The notes beneath the pieces were generated by a model. That model had not been told where the DNA came from. It saw only the letters and a program-made list of their open reading frames with translations, and searched no databases. From positions 310,001 through 374,000 of the forward strand of contig NZ_BJTV01000007.1 in NCBI RefSeq assembly GCF_007176755.1: a stretch of 64,000 nt of DNA, in the 5' to 3' direction. A program made the position numbers and the translations under genes. Source of the stretch: Streptomyces sp. 1-11. GTDB taxonomy: Bacteria; Actinomycetota; Actinomycetes; Streptomycetales; Streptomycetaceae. This document shows, in pieces, positions 50,473 to 58,330 of the stretch; the stretch's first letter is position 1; each line of letters starts with the position of its first letter.

Positions 50473-50718
50473 GCGATGGAGGAGGGGCCGCAACGGTTCG
50501 GGGCGCTGCAGCGGCGCCCGGAGGGCGTCAGCCCGAAGGTGCTCACCTCGACGTTGCGCCGCTTGGAGGAGAAGGGCTTCGTGGACCGGACGGTCTACCC
50601 CGCGGTGCCGCTGCACGTGGAGTACTCGCTGACGGACCTGGGGCGCAGCGTGGCACAGCCGCTGGCGCACCTTCGGCTGTGGGTGGAGAACCACGTCGAC
50701 GAGATCGCTCAGGCCTGA
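50473..50718 (+). pseudogene. C-terminal fragment of HxlR-type regulator
   Basis: Encodes the wing and tail of an HxlR winged-helix repressor: GPQRFGALQRRPEGVSPKVLTSTLRRLEEKGFVDRTVYPAVPLHVEYSLTDLG, recognised by RFGAL, VSPKVLT and HVEYSLTDLG. The first ~35-40 residues, including the Cys redox sensor and first helices, are missing. An ATG at 50476 could give an 80-residue stub without its first DNA-binding helix. It abuts the alcohol dehydrogenase fragment that it originally regulated from a divergent promoter. Confidence 0.85.
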
Positions 50719-51167
50719 CGCCGATCACATCGGTGAGCGCAGCGGCCTGCGGTTTGCCGGGGGAGCGGGCGGGCAGGTGAGCTCTGTGCTTCGGACCGGA
50801 GGCGCGCGCCCAGCGGGAAGACCCGGGCCGCCGACTCCGTCCAGCGGTCGCGGTGCTCCCTCGCGTGGCGAACCCTGACAGCACCGTTGGGGTCGGCTCC
50901 GGAACACGCCGTCTTCGGGGCCGCCGCCCCTCAGACCGTTTCGGGAGCGATCGCGCATGCCGACCGACACACCGACGAGCCTTCCCGGCACGTCCACCAC
51001 GACCCCCGGCTCGACGCCCGGGCGGCGAGCGCATGTCGATACCCCCGGCACCGCCGGGCAGTTCGGCGGCAGTTGCTCCCGCGTCCGTGGTGCAGCCCGC
51101 ACGCGGCGGCCCGGCAGCCGCCGCGCGGTGTGACGCCGACCGCCCGCGCCGCACGGAGCCCGCACCC
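50719..51167. other. Intergenic stretch without a recognised gene
   Basis: A 449-base interval after the deletion scar. Frames are open on both strands but give low-complexity Arg/Pro/Ala-rich translations with no motif. No hairpin or operator stands out. Confidence 0.5.
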
Positions 51168-51440
51168 ATGCCACATCAGCACGCGGCGACCACACTGACA
51201 GCCGCAGCAGTCATCGCCGCGATCCTCTTCGCCAGGGCCGCGGTCCTGTACCGCACCGGCCGCAGCCGCGGCGCGCCCTTCTTCCGTCCTCCGCGGCGTG
51301 TCACGAAGCCCGGGTCCGGGACGCGTCGCCTGGCCGCCGTGCCGTCGGACGAGGTCGCTTCTTACGCCGTACGAGAGGCCGAACAGCACGTCCACCGTTG
51401 CTGGCAGCAACTTCGGCCCCACACCGACCCGTCCGAGTGA
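51168..51440 (+). CDS. Small membrane-anchored hypothetical protein
   Basis: A 90-residue protein I do not recognise. A hydrophobic helix at ~8-30 (TLTAAAVIAAILFARAAVLY) should anchor it. A basic segment follows (RTGRSRGAPFFRPPRRVTKPGSGTRR). The C-terminal ~35 residues look helical (SDEVASYAVREAEQHVHRCWQQLRP). CGGAG precedes ATG 51168. It is a plausible but unconfirmed gene, convergent with the STAS gene. Confidence 0.5.
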   Translation: MPHQHAATTLTAAAVIAAILFARAAVLYRTGRSRGAPFFRPPRRVTKPGSGTRRLAAVPSDEVASYAVREAEQHVHRCWQQLRPHTDPSE

Positions 51441-51530
51441 CCGGCTGTCCACCGCCGGCCCTTCGCCCGTCGAGACCCGTGCGCGGGCCGGCCAGGGGCC
51501 TGCCTTGCTCCAGCGCCGGCGGGTGAGGGG

Positions 51531-51908
51531 TCAGCCGGCAAGCGCCTGGTCGAGGGTTTCCCGGCAGTCGATGACGGTGTCGACGCCGACGAGTTGCAGG
51601 GTGCGCAGCACCATACCCGTCGGGCTTGCCAGGCGGAGCCAGCCGCCGGCCTCCGTGAGGGCGCGGTGTGCGGCGATGAGGATGTTGATGCCGCTGGAGT
51701 CCATGAAGGCCACCTGGCGCAGGTCCACCACGACTCGGGGGCGGGGCGTGCCGGAGAGGTCGAGGGCCCGGCTGAGCGCGACACCGGTGTGATGGTCGAT
51801 GTCTCCGGCCACGGCCAGTACGTTGATCCCGTCGGTGGCGGTGGCCACGATGGACAACTGCAACGGCTGCTCGGCCTTCTTGGTGTCCACCACTTCTTCC
51901 TCAGCCAT
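51531..51908 (-). CDS. STAS-domain anti-sigma factor antagonist
   Basis: A 125-residue STAS protein of the SpoIIAA/BldG/RsbV type. Seen: DGINVLAVAGDIDHHTG, RVVVDLRQVAFMDSSGINILIAAHRALTEAGG. The phosphorylatable Ser is S71 of DSSG. In the unphosphorylated form such proteins bind an anti-sigma kinase and free a sigma factor; a PP2C phosphatase such as the one at 31 kb could reactivate it. No anti-sigma kinase is nearby. Start ATG 51908 gives normal length. Confidence 0.9.
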   Translation of the reverse strand: MAEEEVVDTKKAEQPLQLSIVATATDGINVLAVAGDIDHHTGVALSRALDLSGTPRPRVVVDLRQVAFMDSSGINILIAAHRALTEAGGWLRLASPTGMVLRTLQLVGVDTVIDCRETLDQALAG

Positions 51909-52280
51909 GTCGGTGATCCTGGCACATCCAGGCCTTCATCCGGAATCGCTGCCCCGTATGCATCGGGTGATGCCCGGGTGAGACGGAGATAACGCACGGG
52001 CGTCGTACATCACTCGGTGATCAAGCCGTGACGGCTGTCCGTGCGCGTCTCCATAGAGGTGTTGATCTTGCAATCATCCCCGTCAGCCTGTGACACTCCT
52101 GTCGGGTCGCGCGCTGATCCGAGTGACCCCTGGCGGGGTCGTGGCGCCCAGCCTCAGGGGGGAGGCAAACGGGCGCCTCAGGGGCAGGCCTGGTTTCCCC
52201 CCGTAACCGGGCCTGCCCTGCCTGCCCCGTGAGGGGTGCGTTCGAAGGCTTGGGGCGGGGGCCGCGGAAGTACGAGCGTT
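51909..52280. other. Divergent intergenic region with long hairpin
   Basis: A 372-base interval between the STAS and kinase genes. It contains the 52182 hairpin listed separately, plus a nearby GCCTCAGGGG duplication. No clear sigma-B-like promoter for the STAS gene was found. No gene is recognised. Confidence 0.6.
52182..52218 (+). promoter_or_regulatory. Leader hairpin ahead of the kinase gene
   Basis: GGGCAGGCCTGGTT (52182-52195) pairs with AACCGGGCCTGCCC (52205-52218): a 14-bp stem with one G-U pair and a 9-base loop. It lies about 60 bases before the kinase start. No gene ends just upstream on this strand, so it may be an attenuator or leader structure. Confidence 0.5.
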
Positions 52281-53531
52281 GTGTCGATCGGGGTGGGTGT
52301 GCAAGGGCTGCTGGCGGGCCGCTATCAGTTGCAGGAACGGCTGGGGCGCGGGGCGATGGGGGAGGTGTGGCGGGCCGCCGACCAGCTTCTCGGACGCCTC
52401 GTCGCGGTCAAGCTGCTGCACAAGGAGATGGCCGCGGACGCCGAGCGTTTCCGTCTCGAGGCGCAGACCGCGGGCCGGCTCAACCACCCCAATGTCGTCG
52501 GTATGTACGACTTCGGTTCCGAGCACGGCCAGTTCTACCTGGTCATGGAACTCGTCGACGGCTGGACCCTCGCCCAGGAACGGTCCCTGCGCGGGGTACT
52601 CAACCCGCAGGACGCGGCGGCCGTCGTCGCCCAGGCGGCAGCCGGTCTGGCCGCAGCGCACCAGCGTGGAGTGATCCACCGGGACATCAAGCCCGCCAAC
52701 GTGATGCTGAGCGCGGACCGCACAGCGAAGATCGCCGACTTCGGGATCGCCCGCTTCGCCGACGAGGCGGCCAGCACCCTGACCGCCACCGGCAAGATCC
52801 TCGGCACCGCCGACTACCTCGCTCCCGAACGCGCCCTCGGGCGCCCCGCCCAGCCCGCGTCCGACGTCTACTCCCTCGGCTGCGTGCTGTACGAACTCCT
52901 CACGGGCAGGCCTCCGTTCCGCGGCGCGACCTCGCTGGCCGTGCTGCAGCAGCACGTCGACGCCATTCCGGCACCGCCCGGCAGGCTGCGCCCGGGGATA
53001 CCGCAGCAGCTCTCCGACTACGTGCTGCTCCTGCTCGCCAAGGACCCGGCCCACCGGCCCACCGCCGAGCAGGCGGCCTACTGGCTCGCCGGCTCTCACC
53101 GGACGCCGACCCCGCCCGCCCCGCGCAGTACCACGAGCACGCCCCCGGCGCCCGTGACCTCCGCTCCCGCACCAGGGCCCCGTCCATCCCGGAGCGCGAC
53201 GCACTCCCGCCCGCGCGGCCGCCGCCAACTGGCCACCCGGGCCACTGTTTGCGGCATCGGCCTGGGGCTCTTCGCTGCCGCAGCGGCGCTGGGAGCGTCG
53301 ATGCGTTCCGGCGACGACGCCCCCGCGTCGCCGTCCTCGCCCGCCCCGGCGACGGTCACCCCGGCTGCGGTCACCACTGTGCCCGCGACGCCGGCACCGT
53401 CCCCGGCCGCAGCCACTGCCACGTCGGCCGTCACCGTGCCGCCCGGGCGGGAGCGCGACGACGACCGTAAGCACGGAGGCAAGGACGGACATGGACGAGG
53501 GAAGGGCAAGGGACGGCACTCCGACCACTGA
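52281..53531 (+). CDS. Membrane-anchored Ser/Thr protein kinase (PknB-type)
   Basis: A 416-residue eukaryotic-type kinase. The catalytic domain (~15-275) has the Gly loop GRGAMGEV, Lys44 in VAVKLL, HRDIKPANVM (Asp135), DFG (Asp153) and GTADYLAPE. A Pro/Thr-rich linker (~280-330) leads to one membrane helix (~340-360, VCGIGLGLFAAAAALGAS). The short outer tail is Thr/Ala/Pro-rich and ends in a basic, His-rich GKDGHGRGKGKGRHSDH. There are no PASTA repeats. GTG 52281 is chosen; an upstream GTG at 52236 is possible. Signals are unknown. Confidence 0.92.
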   Translation: MSIGVGVQGLLAGRYQLQERLGRGAMGEVWRAADQLLGRLVAVKLLHKEMAADAERFRLEAQTAGRLNHPNVVGMYDFGSEHGQFYLVMELVDGWTLAQERSLRGVLNPQDAAAVVAQAAAGLAAAHQRGVIHRDIKPANVMLSADRTAKIADFGIARFADEAASTLTATGKILGTADYLAPERALGRPAQPASDVYSLGCVLYELLTGRPPFRGATSLAVLQQHVDAIPAPPGRLRPGIPQQLSDYVLLLLAKDPAHRPTAEQAAYWLAGSHRTPTPPAPRSTTSTPPAPVTSAPAPGPRPSRSATHSRPRGRRQLATRATVCGIGLGLFAAAAALGASMRSGDDAPASPSSPAPATVTPAAVTTVPATPAPSPAAATATSAVTVPPGRERDDDRKHGGKDGHGRGKGKGRHSDH

Positions 53532-53623
53532 ACCGTGCCGACCGCGACACAGCAGGCCCCGCGCCACCCCTGCCAGTCCTGCCCCGCCGTCGCAGCGGTG
53601 GGGGAGTGGCTACGGCGTGCTGG

Positions 53624-54040
53624 TCACAGGCCGCAGGAACCGCGGTCGAGGTGGAAGTAGCGGGCGTTGGCCCAGCGGCACAGCCTGATGCCGACGGCGA
53701 CGCCGACGATGGTGACCAAGGCGGGCAGGTATCCGCCGGCGACCTGGATGATCGGGATCGCCGGGCACCCGCCGGAGATCGCCCAGCCCGTGCCGAACAA
53801 CACGGCGCCCGGGACCACACCGGCGTGGATGCGCCCCGGGGTGCGGCGGATCCGCAGCAGAGCGAACGCGCACACGATGATCCCGACGGCGCCGGCGAAG
53901 GAGAACAGCATGCGCGTGTCCTGGAAGGTGAACATGCGGTTCAGTTCGCTGTAGTCGCCGAAGCCGATGTTGGAGACCGTGAAGCCGAGAGCCAGTCCGG
54001 TGATGATGTTGGCCAGCAGGATCGCGCCCCGAGTACGCAT
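53624..54040 (-). CDS. YeeE/YedE-type sulfur transporter, half 2
   Basis: A 138-residue membrane protein with about four helices, corresponding to the second half of YeeE/YedE (TsuA-like) carriers. The key motif GTGWAISGGCPAIPIIQVAGG holds the conserved Cys. TsuA-type proteins take up thiosulfate. Its ATG overlaps the half-1 stop (TGATG), showing coupled translation. The two short proteins together equal one full-length carrier, an arrangement known in this family. A bacterial promoter is expected further upstream in the operon. Confidence 0.88.
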   Translation of the reverse strand: MRTRGAILLANIITGLALGFTVSNIGFGDYSELNRMFTFQDTRMLFSFAGAVGIIVCAFALLRIRRTPGRIHAGVVPGAVLFGTGWAISGGCPAIPIIQVAGGYLPALVTIVGVAVGIRLCRWANARYFHLDRGSCGL

Positions 54041-54696
54041 CAGATCACCTTCCACAGCAGGAACGACACCGCGACGGCGGTACCGAAGAACACGGCGGTC
54101 GCGACCAGGCTGACCGGGCGCAGGCGACCGCAGCCGTTGAGTCCGTGACCGGAGCTGCACCCACCGGCCAGCCGAGTGCCGAAGCCGACCAGCACGCCAC
54201 CGACGAACAGCAGGACGAGCATGGTGATCGGATCGGCGGTGACCAGACTGCGGAAACCCGGGCCCATGTCGAAGCGGAGATGGAACCGGCCGGAGGTGAG
54301 CGCGGCGATCAGCCCGCCGACGAAGATCGACACCAGCAGGGCGGCCTGGGTGACCAACGGGGCCGGCCCCGGACCGGCGACCGGGATGTCCTCACGTGCC
54401 GTCGGTTCGGCCTCCGCTTCGAGTGGCTGCGACGTCCCGTACGCACCCGGCGGCACCGCGGGCGCGCCCGGGCTGGTGCCGAAGTGCTCCGCCGTGGCCG
54501 CGGCGAGGGCTTCCGCCAGCGCACGCTCGTCGGTGAACTCCTCGTCCATCTTCTCCAGTTGCCGCTCCCTGCGCCAGTGCAGCACGCGGTCCCAGGCGGA
54601 CGACACCCCGAAGGACCGGTCCGTGGTGAGGGCGTAGTTGATGGTGATCAAGGCGAGCCCGGCAGCGCCGGCCCACCAGGGCCAGTAGCCGCTCAT
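54040..54696 (-). CDS. YeeE/YedE-type sulfur transporter, half 1
   Basis: A 218-residue protein. It begins with a helix (MSGYWPWWAGAAGLALITINY), then a charged cytoplasmic stretch (~25-90) that is unusual for the family. Three to four further helices carry the signature LAGGCSSGHGLNGCGRL, with the Cys residues that relay thiosulfate in TsuA. ATG 54696 overlaps the stop of the Cys-rich gene by four bases (ATGA). GGGAGG is the RBS. It should form a channel with half 2. Confidence 0.88.
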   Translation of the reverse strand: MSGYWPWWAGAAGLALITINYALTTDRSFGVSSAWDRVLHWRRERQLEKMDEEFTDERALAEALAAATAEHFGTSPGAPAVPPGAYGTSQPLEAEAEPTAREDIPVAGPGPAPLVTQAALLVSIFVGGLIAALTSGRFHLRFDMGPGFRSLVTADPITMLVLLFVGGVLVGFGTRLAGGCSSGHGLNGCGRLRPVSLVATAVFFGTAVAVSFLLWKVI

Positions 54697-55226
54697 GCGG
54701 GGCCTCCCATCCATTCGGTGAAGCGGGCCCACACGCCGCGCTTCGAGCTGTTTCCTCGCCGCGCACGCCGGGACGGGGGGTCCTCAGGCTGGGGCAACTG
54801 CGGGGACGGTGACGGCCGGTGTACCGAGACGGGGATCGGCGCGGACGCCGGCCCGAACCAACTCCCGGTCTCCGACGCCGCGGCCGCGGGGCCGGACGCC
54901 TGTGGCGGCAGCACCGGTTCGGGCTGCGACCAGGACGTACTCTCCGGTGACCACGGACGCTGCTGGGGCGGCGGGGCCTGCGGTGGCCCCTGCCGCGGGT
55001 CGCCCGCGCCGGACCGGTCCGTGTCGCCGGCCGCGTCCTCGAGGTGCCGCGCGCGGGCGCCGTTGGGCAGCAGGCTGATCGGCACACGCTCCCCGGTGAG
55101 CGACATCTCGTAGCGCGCGCAACCGCGCCAGTGATCCTCGCTGTCGCAGTAGTAGTCGCGCCACCCTTGCAGGCTCGATCTGAGCAAGGGGAAAAGGGGA
55201 CACCCTGCGGCGTGCGAGCAACTCAC
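54693..55226 (-). CDS. Cys-rich N-terminal protein of the sulfur transport operon
   Basis: A 177-residue protein. The first ~55 residues hold a conserved-looking Cys array: CSHAAGCPLFPLL, YYCDSEDHWRGCARY, then the LTGERVPISLLPNG strand. Four Cys could bind zinc or an iron-sulfur cluster. The rest is a Pro/Gln/Ser-rich disordered linker (~70-150) ending in a basic, helical tail (WARFTEWMGG). AAGGGAG before GTG 55226 fixes the start. It is first in the operon with the YeeE/YedE halves. It may sense or handle sulfur; I know no exact function. Confidence 0.8.
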   Translation of the reverse strand: MSCSHAAGCPLFPLLRSSLQGWRDYYCDSEDHWRGCARYEMSLTGERVPISLLPNGARARHLEDAAGDTDRSGAGDPRQGPPQAPPPQQRPWSPESTSWSQPEPVLPPQASGPAAAASETGSWFGPASAPIPVSVHRPSPSPQLPQPEDPPSRRARRGNSSKRGVWARFTEWMGGPA

Positions 55227-55696
55227 GTTGCTCCCTTCTGACTGGCACACACCACCCGTTCGACTGAGCGGTCTGCCCGTTCTCGGTTCCATGCCCTCGC
55301 CGCGCCAGGCCGACGATCCCCGAATGGCGCGGTGACGGCCTGACAATGCGGAACGTCTGCTCCATTTCTCGGCCGGGCGTGATCGAACCACTGCGCCGGT
55401 GCCCCGGGCAACCTCAGGAGGACCTGCCAACGTGACCGGTCGACCTCGCTGGGTGAGATGCGCCACGCGGCACCCAGGCCTTCGCGTCCCCAATAGTCGG
55501 ATAAGGGCGACCAATGGCGAGGTCGGATGGGGGATTGAATTGCCGTCACGGTCGGTCCCGATGTCGTAGGGACCGGTGATTCGTGGAGACCGTGCCCATT
55601 CACAGGCTCGTTGTGGTGGAAATGTGAATTTCAGTTGTGACGAAACTGTTGATATTACTGAGCCGTACATCAGGGTCTGCTTCAACGGAGGAAACC
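55227..55696. other. Divergent intergenic region of the Cys-rich genes
   Basis: A 470-base interval, AT-richer in its right half. It holds the dyad at 55632. It should contain the promoters of both Cys-rich genes. No gene is recognised; one open frame on the complement has no motif. Confidence 0.6.
55632..55648 (+). promoter_or_regulatory. CAGTT-n7-AACTG dyad upstream of small Cys-rich gene
   Basis: CAGTT-gtgacga-AACTG is an inverted repeat about 50 bases ahead of the ATG at 55697, in AT-rich DNA with a GATATT -10-like box nearby (55651-55656). It may be the operator that controls the small Cys-rich gene. Confidence 0.5.
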
Positions 55697-55936
55697 ATGT
55701 GCCGACGTGCTGTCTGCAGGGCATGCCGGAAGGCGACCTATGAGGGCTGCGGAGGACACGTGGAGCAAGTACTCGCCGGCGTGCCGACGCATCAGCGATG
55801 CACGTGCGAGTCGACGCCAGGCACGAGTGCACGCACGGAGGAACCGTCACCTCGGACGAGACGGGCACCGGCCGGCCGGGGCGCCGAGGGCGGCTGGTGG
55901 ACCCGGCTCGTCGCCTGGATCAAGACTCCGGCCTGA
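55697..55936 (+). CDS. Small Cys-rich zinc-ribbon-like protein
   Basis: A 79-residue protein. The first ~37 residues hold six Cys: MCRRAVCRACRKATYEGCGGHVEQVLAGVPTHQRCTC, with CRAC and CTC as likely ligands (cited by pattern). This matches a widespread actinobacterial family of small proteins without known function. The remainder is basic and Pro-rich and ends WWTRLVAWIKTPA. CGGAGGAAA sets ATG 55697. It is divergent from the Cys-rich gene of the YeeE/YedE operon, whose tail also ends in an aromatic basic helix. Confidence 0.8.
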   Translation: MCRRAVCRACRKATYEGCGGHVEQVLAGVPTHQRCTCESTPGTSARTEEPSPRTRRAPAGRGAEGGWWTRLVAWIKTPA

Positions 55937-56046
55937 CCTCAGCGTGAGATGCCCCGGCCCGGACCTGCATGACTGTGGACGGGCGATGCGGCCGGTGTCA
56001 TGATCATGTTCTGGTCGGCTGTGGCTCAGGTGCGCAGGGGGAATCC

Positions 56047-56364
56047 GTGAAGCTGTACCTCGCAGTGCCTCTTGTCCTGATCGTGCTGCTCATAGCCGCC
56101 TCCGGCCTAGCGGCGGTCACCCGTGGCTGGGTGCTCCCCATGAACCGGCCCCATGTCGGGGCCCCGCGGCTCTACGGCTGGGGGCAGCTGGTGGTGGCCT
56201 TCGCGCTGAGCTGGCAGCTGGTCTTCAGTCTGATGATCAGCGACTCCGACGCTCGGCCGCTGGGAACGCTGATCGGCGCCGCCATGCTCCTTGCCGGCAT
56301 CATCGTCATGCTGGTGGGCCAGCTCGCCGGCGGCAGGGCGAAGGGCAGCGGCGGCACGCCGTGA
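56047..56364 (+). CDS. Small three-helix membrane protein
   Basis: A 105-residue integral membrane protein of unknown function. Three hydrophobic segments are clear: LYLAVPLVLIVLLIAASGLAAV, WGQLVVAFALSWQLVFSLMI and LIGAAMLLAGIIVMLVGQLAGG. There are no catalytic or metal motifs. AGGGGGA before GTG 56047 supports the start, and an upstream ATG lacks an RBS. It follows the Cys-rich gene by 110 bases. It may be independent. Confidence 0.6.
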   Translation: MKLYLAVPLVLIVLLIAASGLAAVTRGWVLPMNRPHVGAPRLYGWGQLVVAFALSWQLVFSLMISDSDARPLGTLIGAAMLLAGIIVMLVGQLAGGRAKGSGGTP

Positions 56365-56457
56365 TCCCGGTCCAGCCGTGCTGTTCGGCGTCGTGACGTC
56401 CGCGTCGAGACGGCTCCGCGTCCTGCGTCTGCGGCAGCCGGCTGTCTCCGACGGTGC

Positions 56458-57084
56458 TCACCGGGAGCCGTCGAGTGCGGCGACGAGTTCGTCCGTGGTG
56501 ACTAGGGACTGGGCGTAGGTGGGGCCGTTGAGCCGGTGAGCGGCGTGCATCATCTCGGGGCTGAAGGCCGCGGTGGCGTCGGTGACCAGCGTGACGTGGT
56601 AGCCGAGTTCCATGGCGAAACGCCCGGTCGCCTCGACGCAGGTGTTGGCCAGGACGCCGACGAGCACGACATGGCTGATGCCGTGCTGCTTGAGCTGCAT
56701 ATCGAGGTCCGTGTTGGCGAACCCGCTCGACCCCCAGTGTTCCTGCACGACCACCTCGCCCGGCCGCGGCTGGAAGTCAGGGTGGAACTCGCCGCCCCAG
56801 GTGCCCCGGGCGAAGTGGTGGACGTCCTGGATCTTCCGCTGCGAGGGCGTCGGGTGGTCCCACGTCTCGTAGTCGCCCGGCTCCCAGCGGCGGTGCGGTA
56901 CGAACACCACGCGCACGCCGCTCTCGCGGGCGGCGTCGATCACGGACCGCAGGTGGCCCAGAAGGCCGACGGCACGGGCCACGGGCTCCAGACGGGGCCA
57001 GACCTTGCCGCCCTCCGAGAGGAAGTCGTTGTAGGGGTCGACCAGCAGGACGGCCGTGTGGCGAGGATCGTACGTCGTGGCCAT
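56458..57084 (-). CDS. Isochorismatase-like cysteine hydrolase
   Basis: A 208-residue isochorismatase fold hydrolase. Asp is in VLLVDPYNDFLSE and the nucleophile Cys in VLANTCVEATGR. The usual catalytic Lys position reads VVQEHWGSSGF, with Glu/His instead, so the triad is incomplete by eye. Family members hydrolyse amides or vinyl ethers (nicotinamidase, isochorismatase). GAGGAG before ATG 57084 sets the start. The ABM gene lies 102 bases upstream on the same strand, so co-transcription is possible. Confidence 0.87.
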   Translation of the reverse strand: MATTYDPRHTAVLLVDPYNDFLSEGGKVWPRLEPVARAVGLLGHLRSVIDAARESGVRVVFVPHRRWEPGDYETWDHPTPSQRKIQDVHHFARGTWGGEFHPDFQPRPGEVVVQEHWGSSGFANTDLDMQLKQHGISHVVLVGVLANTCVEATGRFAMELGYHVTLVTDATAAFSPEMMHAAHRLNGPTYAQSLVTTDELVAALDGSR

Positions 57085-57186
57085 GGCTGCTCCTCGTGAC
57101 TGCCTCACTGGGGTGGATCGGTCCCGGGCTGCCGGCTGACCGTGCGACTCGCGGGCAAGACGCACGGTCGGCACCGGCGCGTACCG

Positions 57187-57504
57187 CTATGCGGGTGGGG
57201 AGGGGAACTTGCCGGCGTAAGGCCGGAGGTGGTCGATCTCGGTCTTCTCCGCGTACTTCTTGCTCTCGCTGAGGAAGTGACGGACGTGGGGCTGACGTCC
57301 GTGTTCGTCGAAGGCGGCGCGGTCGGCGTACAGCTCGAAGAAGACGCGCTGGTTCGGCGCTCCTTCGACCTCGCTGCAGGCGTACACCAGGGTGTCCGGC
57401 TCGTGTTCGAGAACTGCCGCGACGGCCTCCTGGACCAGCTCGTCGAACTCTTCCCCGGCACCGTCACGCAGCGTGAAGCGGACGCAAAGCGCCATCTGGC
57501 TCAT
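57187..57504 (-). CDS. Antibiotic biosynthesis monooxygenase domain protein
   Basis: A 105-residue ABM-fold protein with the typical small ferredoxin-like core: LCVRFTLRDGAGEEFDELVQEAV, then LVYACSEVEGAPNQRVFFELYADRAAFDEHGRQPHVRHFL. ABM proteins oxidise aromatics without cofactor or degrade haem; no specific ligand is visible here. Start ATG 57504 is the family start. It is on the same strand as the isochorismatase-like gene. Confidence 0.87.
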   Translation of the reverse strand: MSQMALCVRFTLRDGAGEEFDELVQEAVAAVLEHEPDTLVYACSEVEGAPNQRVFFELYADRAAFDEHGRQPHVRHFLSESKKYAEKTEIDHLRPYAGKFPSPPA

Positions 57505-57656
57505 TCAGGCCTCCTTCTGCCTCTCCCAGTCTCACCACAGAGCCGGCGGCACGCGCGCCGACGGCGTCCAGGACCCAGCACCGCAAGAAGCGCCCGTTGG
57601 CCATGGCGGTCCGCGCCATCGGAGCGACTGAGTCTCACGCTTCTGCCCTAGGTCGG

Positions 57657-58043
57657 TCACCGGCGGTGCGTGTGTCGCAGGAGCCTGCGCAGCAGCCTGC
57701 GCGCCGGACGCCATGAGGGCCGAGCCGTGTCCGACAGGGTGGTGTCCGGCCGGGTCAGTGGCAGCTCGGGCACCGGGTGCCGGCGTCCGGCCATCTCCAG
57801 CACGCAGTCGCCCGCACGCTCGGGGGTCTCACCGGGTCGCAGAGTGACGCGGAACGGCTGGGGCGGATCGCCGGGCAGTTCGGCAGCGAGCGTGGTCGTG
57901 GTTTCGTGGTGTCCGGCGTGAGCGTGCTGGTAGCCCACCACCTTGCCGTCCACGAGCAGCTCGGTCTCGCGTGCGGCATGGCGTGTCTGCACGGTGACGG
58001 AGTGACCTTCCACCTCTAGGTGAAAGCGATGGGCGTGGGTCAC
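57657..58043 (-). CDS. Hypothetical His-rich protein
   Basis: A 128-residue protein of unknown function. It begins VTHAHRFHLEVEGHSVTVQTRHAA and has a strand-rich core (ETELLVDGKVVGYQHAHAG, PFRVTLRPGETPER). The tail is Arg-rich (RRLLRRLLRHTHRR). Start GTG 58043 follows AGGGGG. The frame stays open upstream through the 24-base tandem repeats to 58334, which would add an octapeptide repeat region, but the RBS and family-like start favour 58043. Confidence 0.55.
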   Translation of the reverse strand: MTHAHRFHLEVEGHSVTVQTRHAARETELLVDGKVVGYQHAHAGHHETTTTLAAELPGDPPQPFRVTLRPGETPERAGDCVLEMAGRRHPVPELPLTRPDTTLSDTARPSWRPARRLLRRLLRHTHRR

Positions 58044-58118
58044 GACACGACCCCCTGGTCCCTTAGGGCGGCGCGTGCTTCCAGCGTATGCGGCGTTGCA
58101 CGACGGTGCGGGGTGGGG

Positions 58119-58230
58119 CCGACGCGACGGTGTGGCATCGGACCGACGCGACGGTGTGGGGACGGCCCGACGCGACGGTGTGGGGTCGGCCCGACGCGAC
58201 GGTGTGGGGTCGGCCCGACGCGATGGCGCA
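58119..58230 (-). repeat. 24-base tandem repeat upstream of hypothetical gene
   Basis: CCGACGCGACGGTGTGG recurs at 58119, 58143, 58167, 58191 and 58215 (last copy partly changed), exactly 24 bases apart. On the complement the frame of the downstream gene reads an octapeptide like PSRRADPT. It lies between the P450 stop and the hypothetical gene start. Confidence 0.92.
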
Positions 58231-58330
58231 CGCGAACGCGACCAGACCGCTCCGCGACGGAACCCGCATGAGCCGCAACCTGCCGCGGCCGGGGTCGGAG
58301 ACCTGCCGACAGCCGTCGCGCGGCTCGTGG

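Noticed and set aside
55223..55603. 126-residue open frame on the complement ahead of the Cys-rich gene
   Set aside because: No RBS or motif, and it overlaps the promoter region of the operon.
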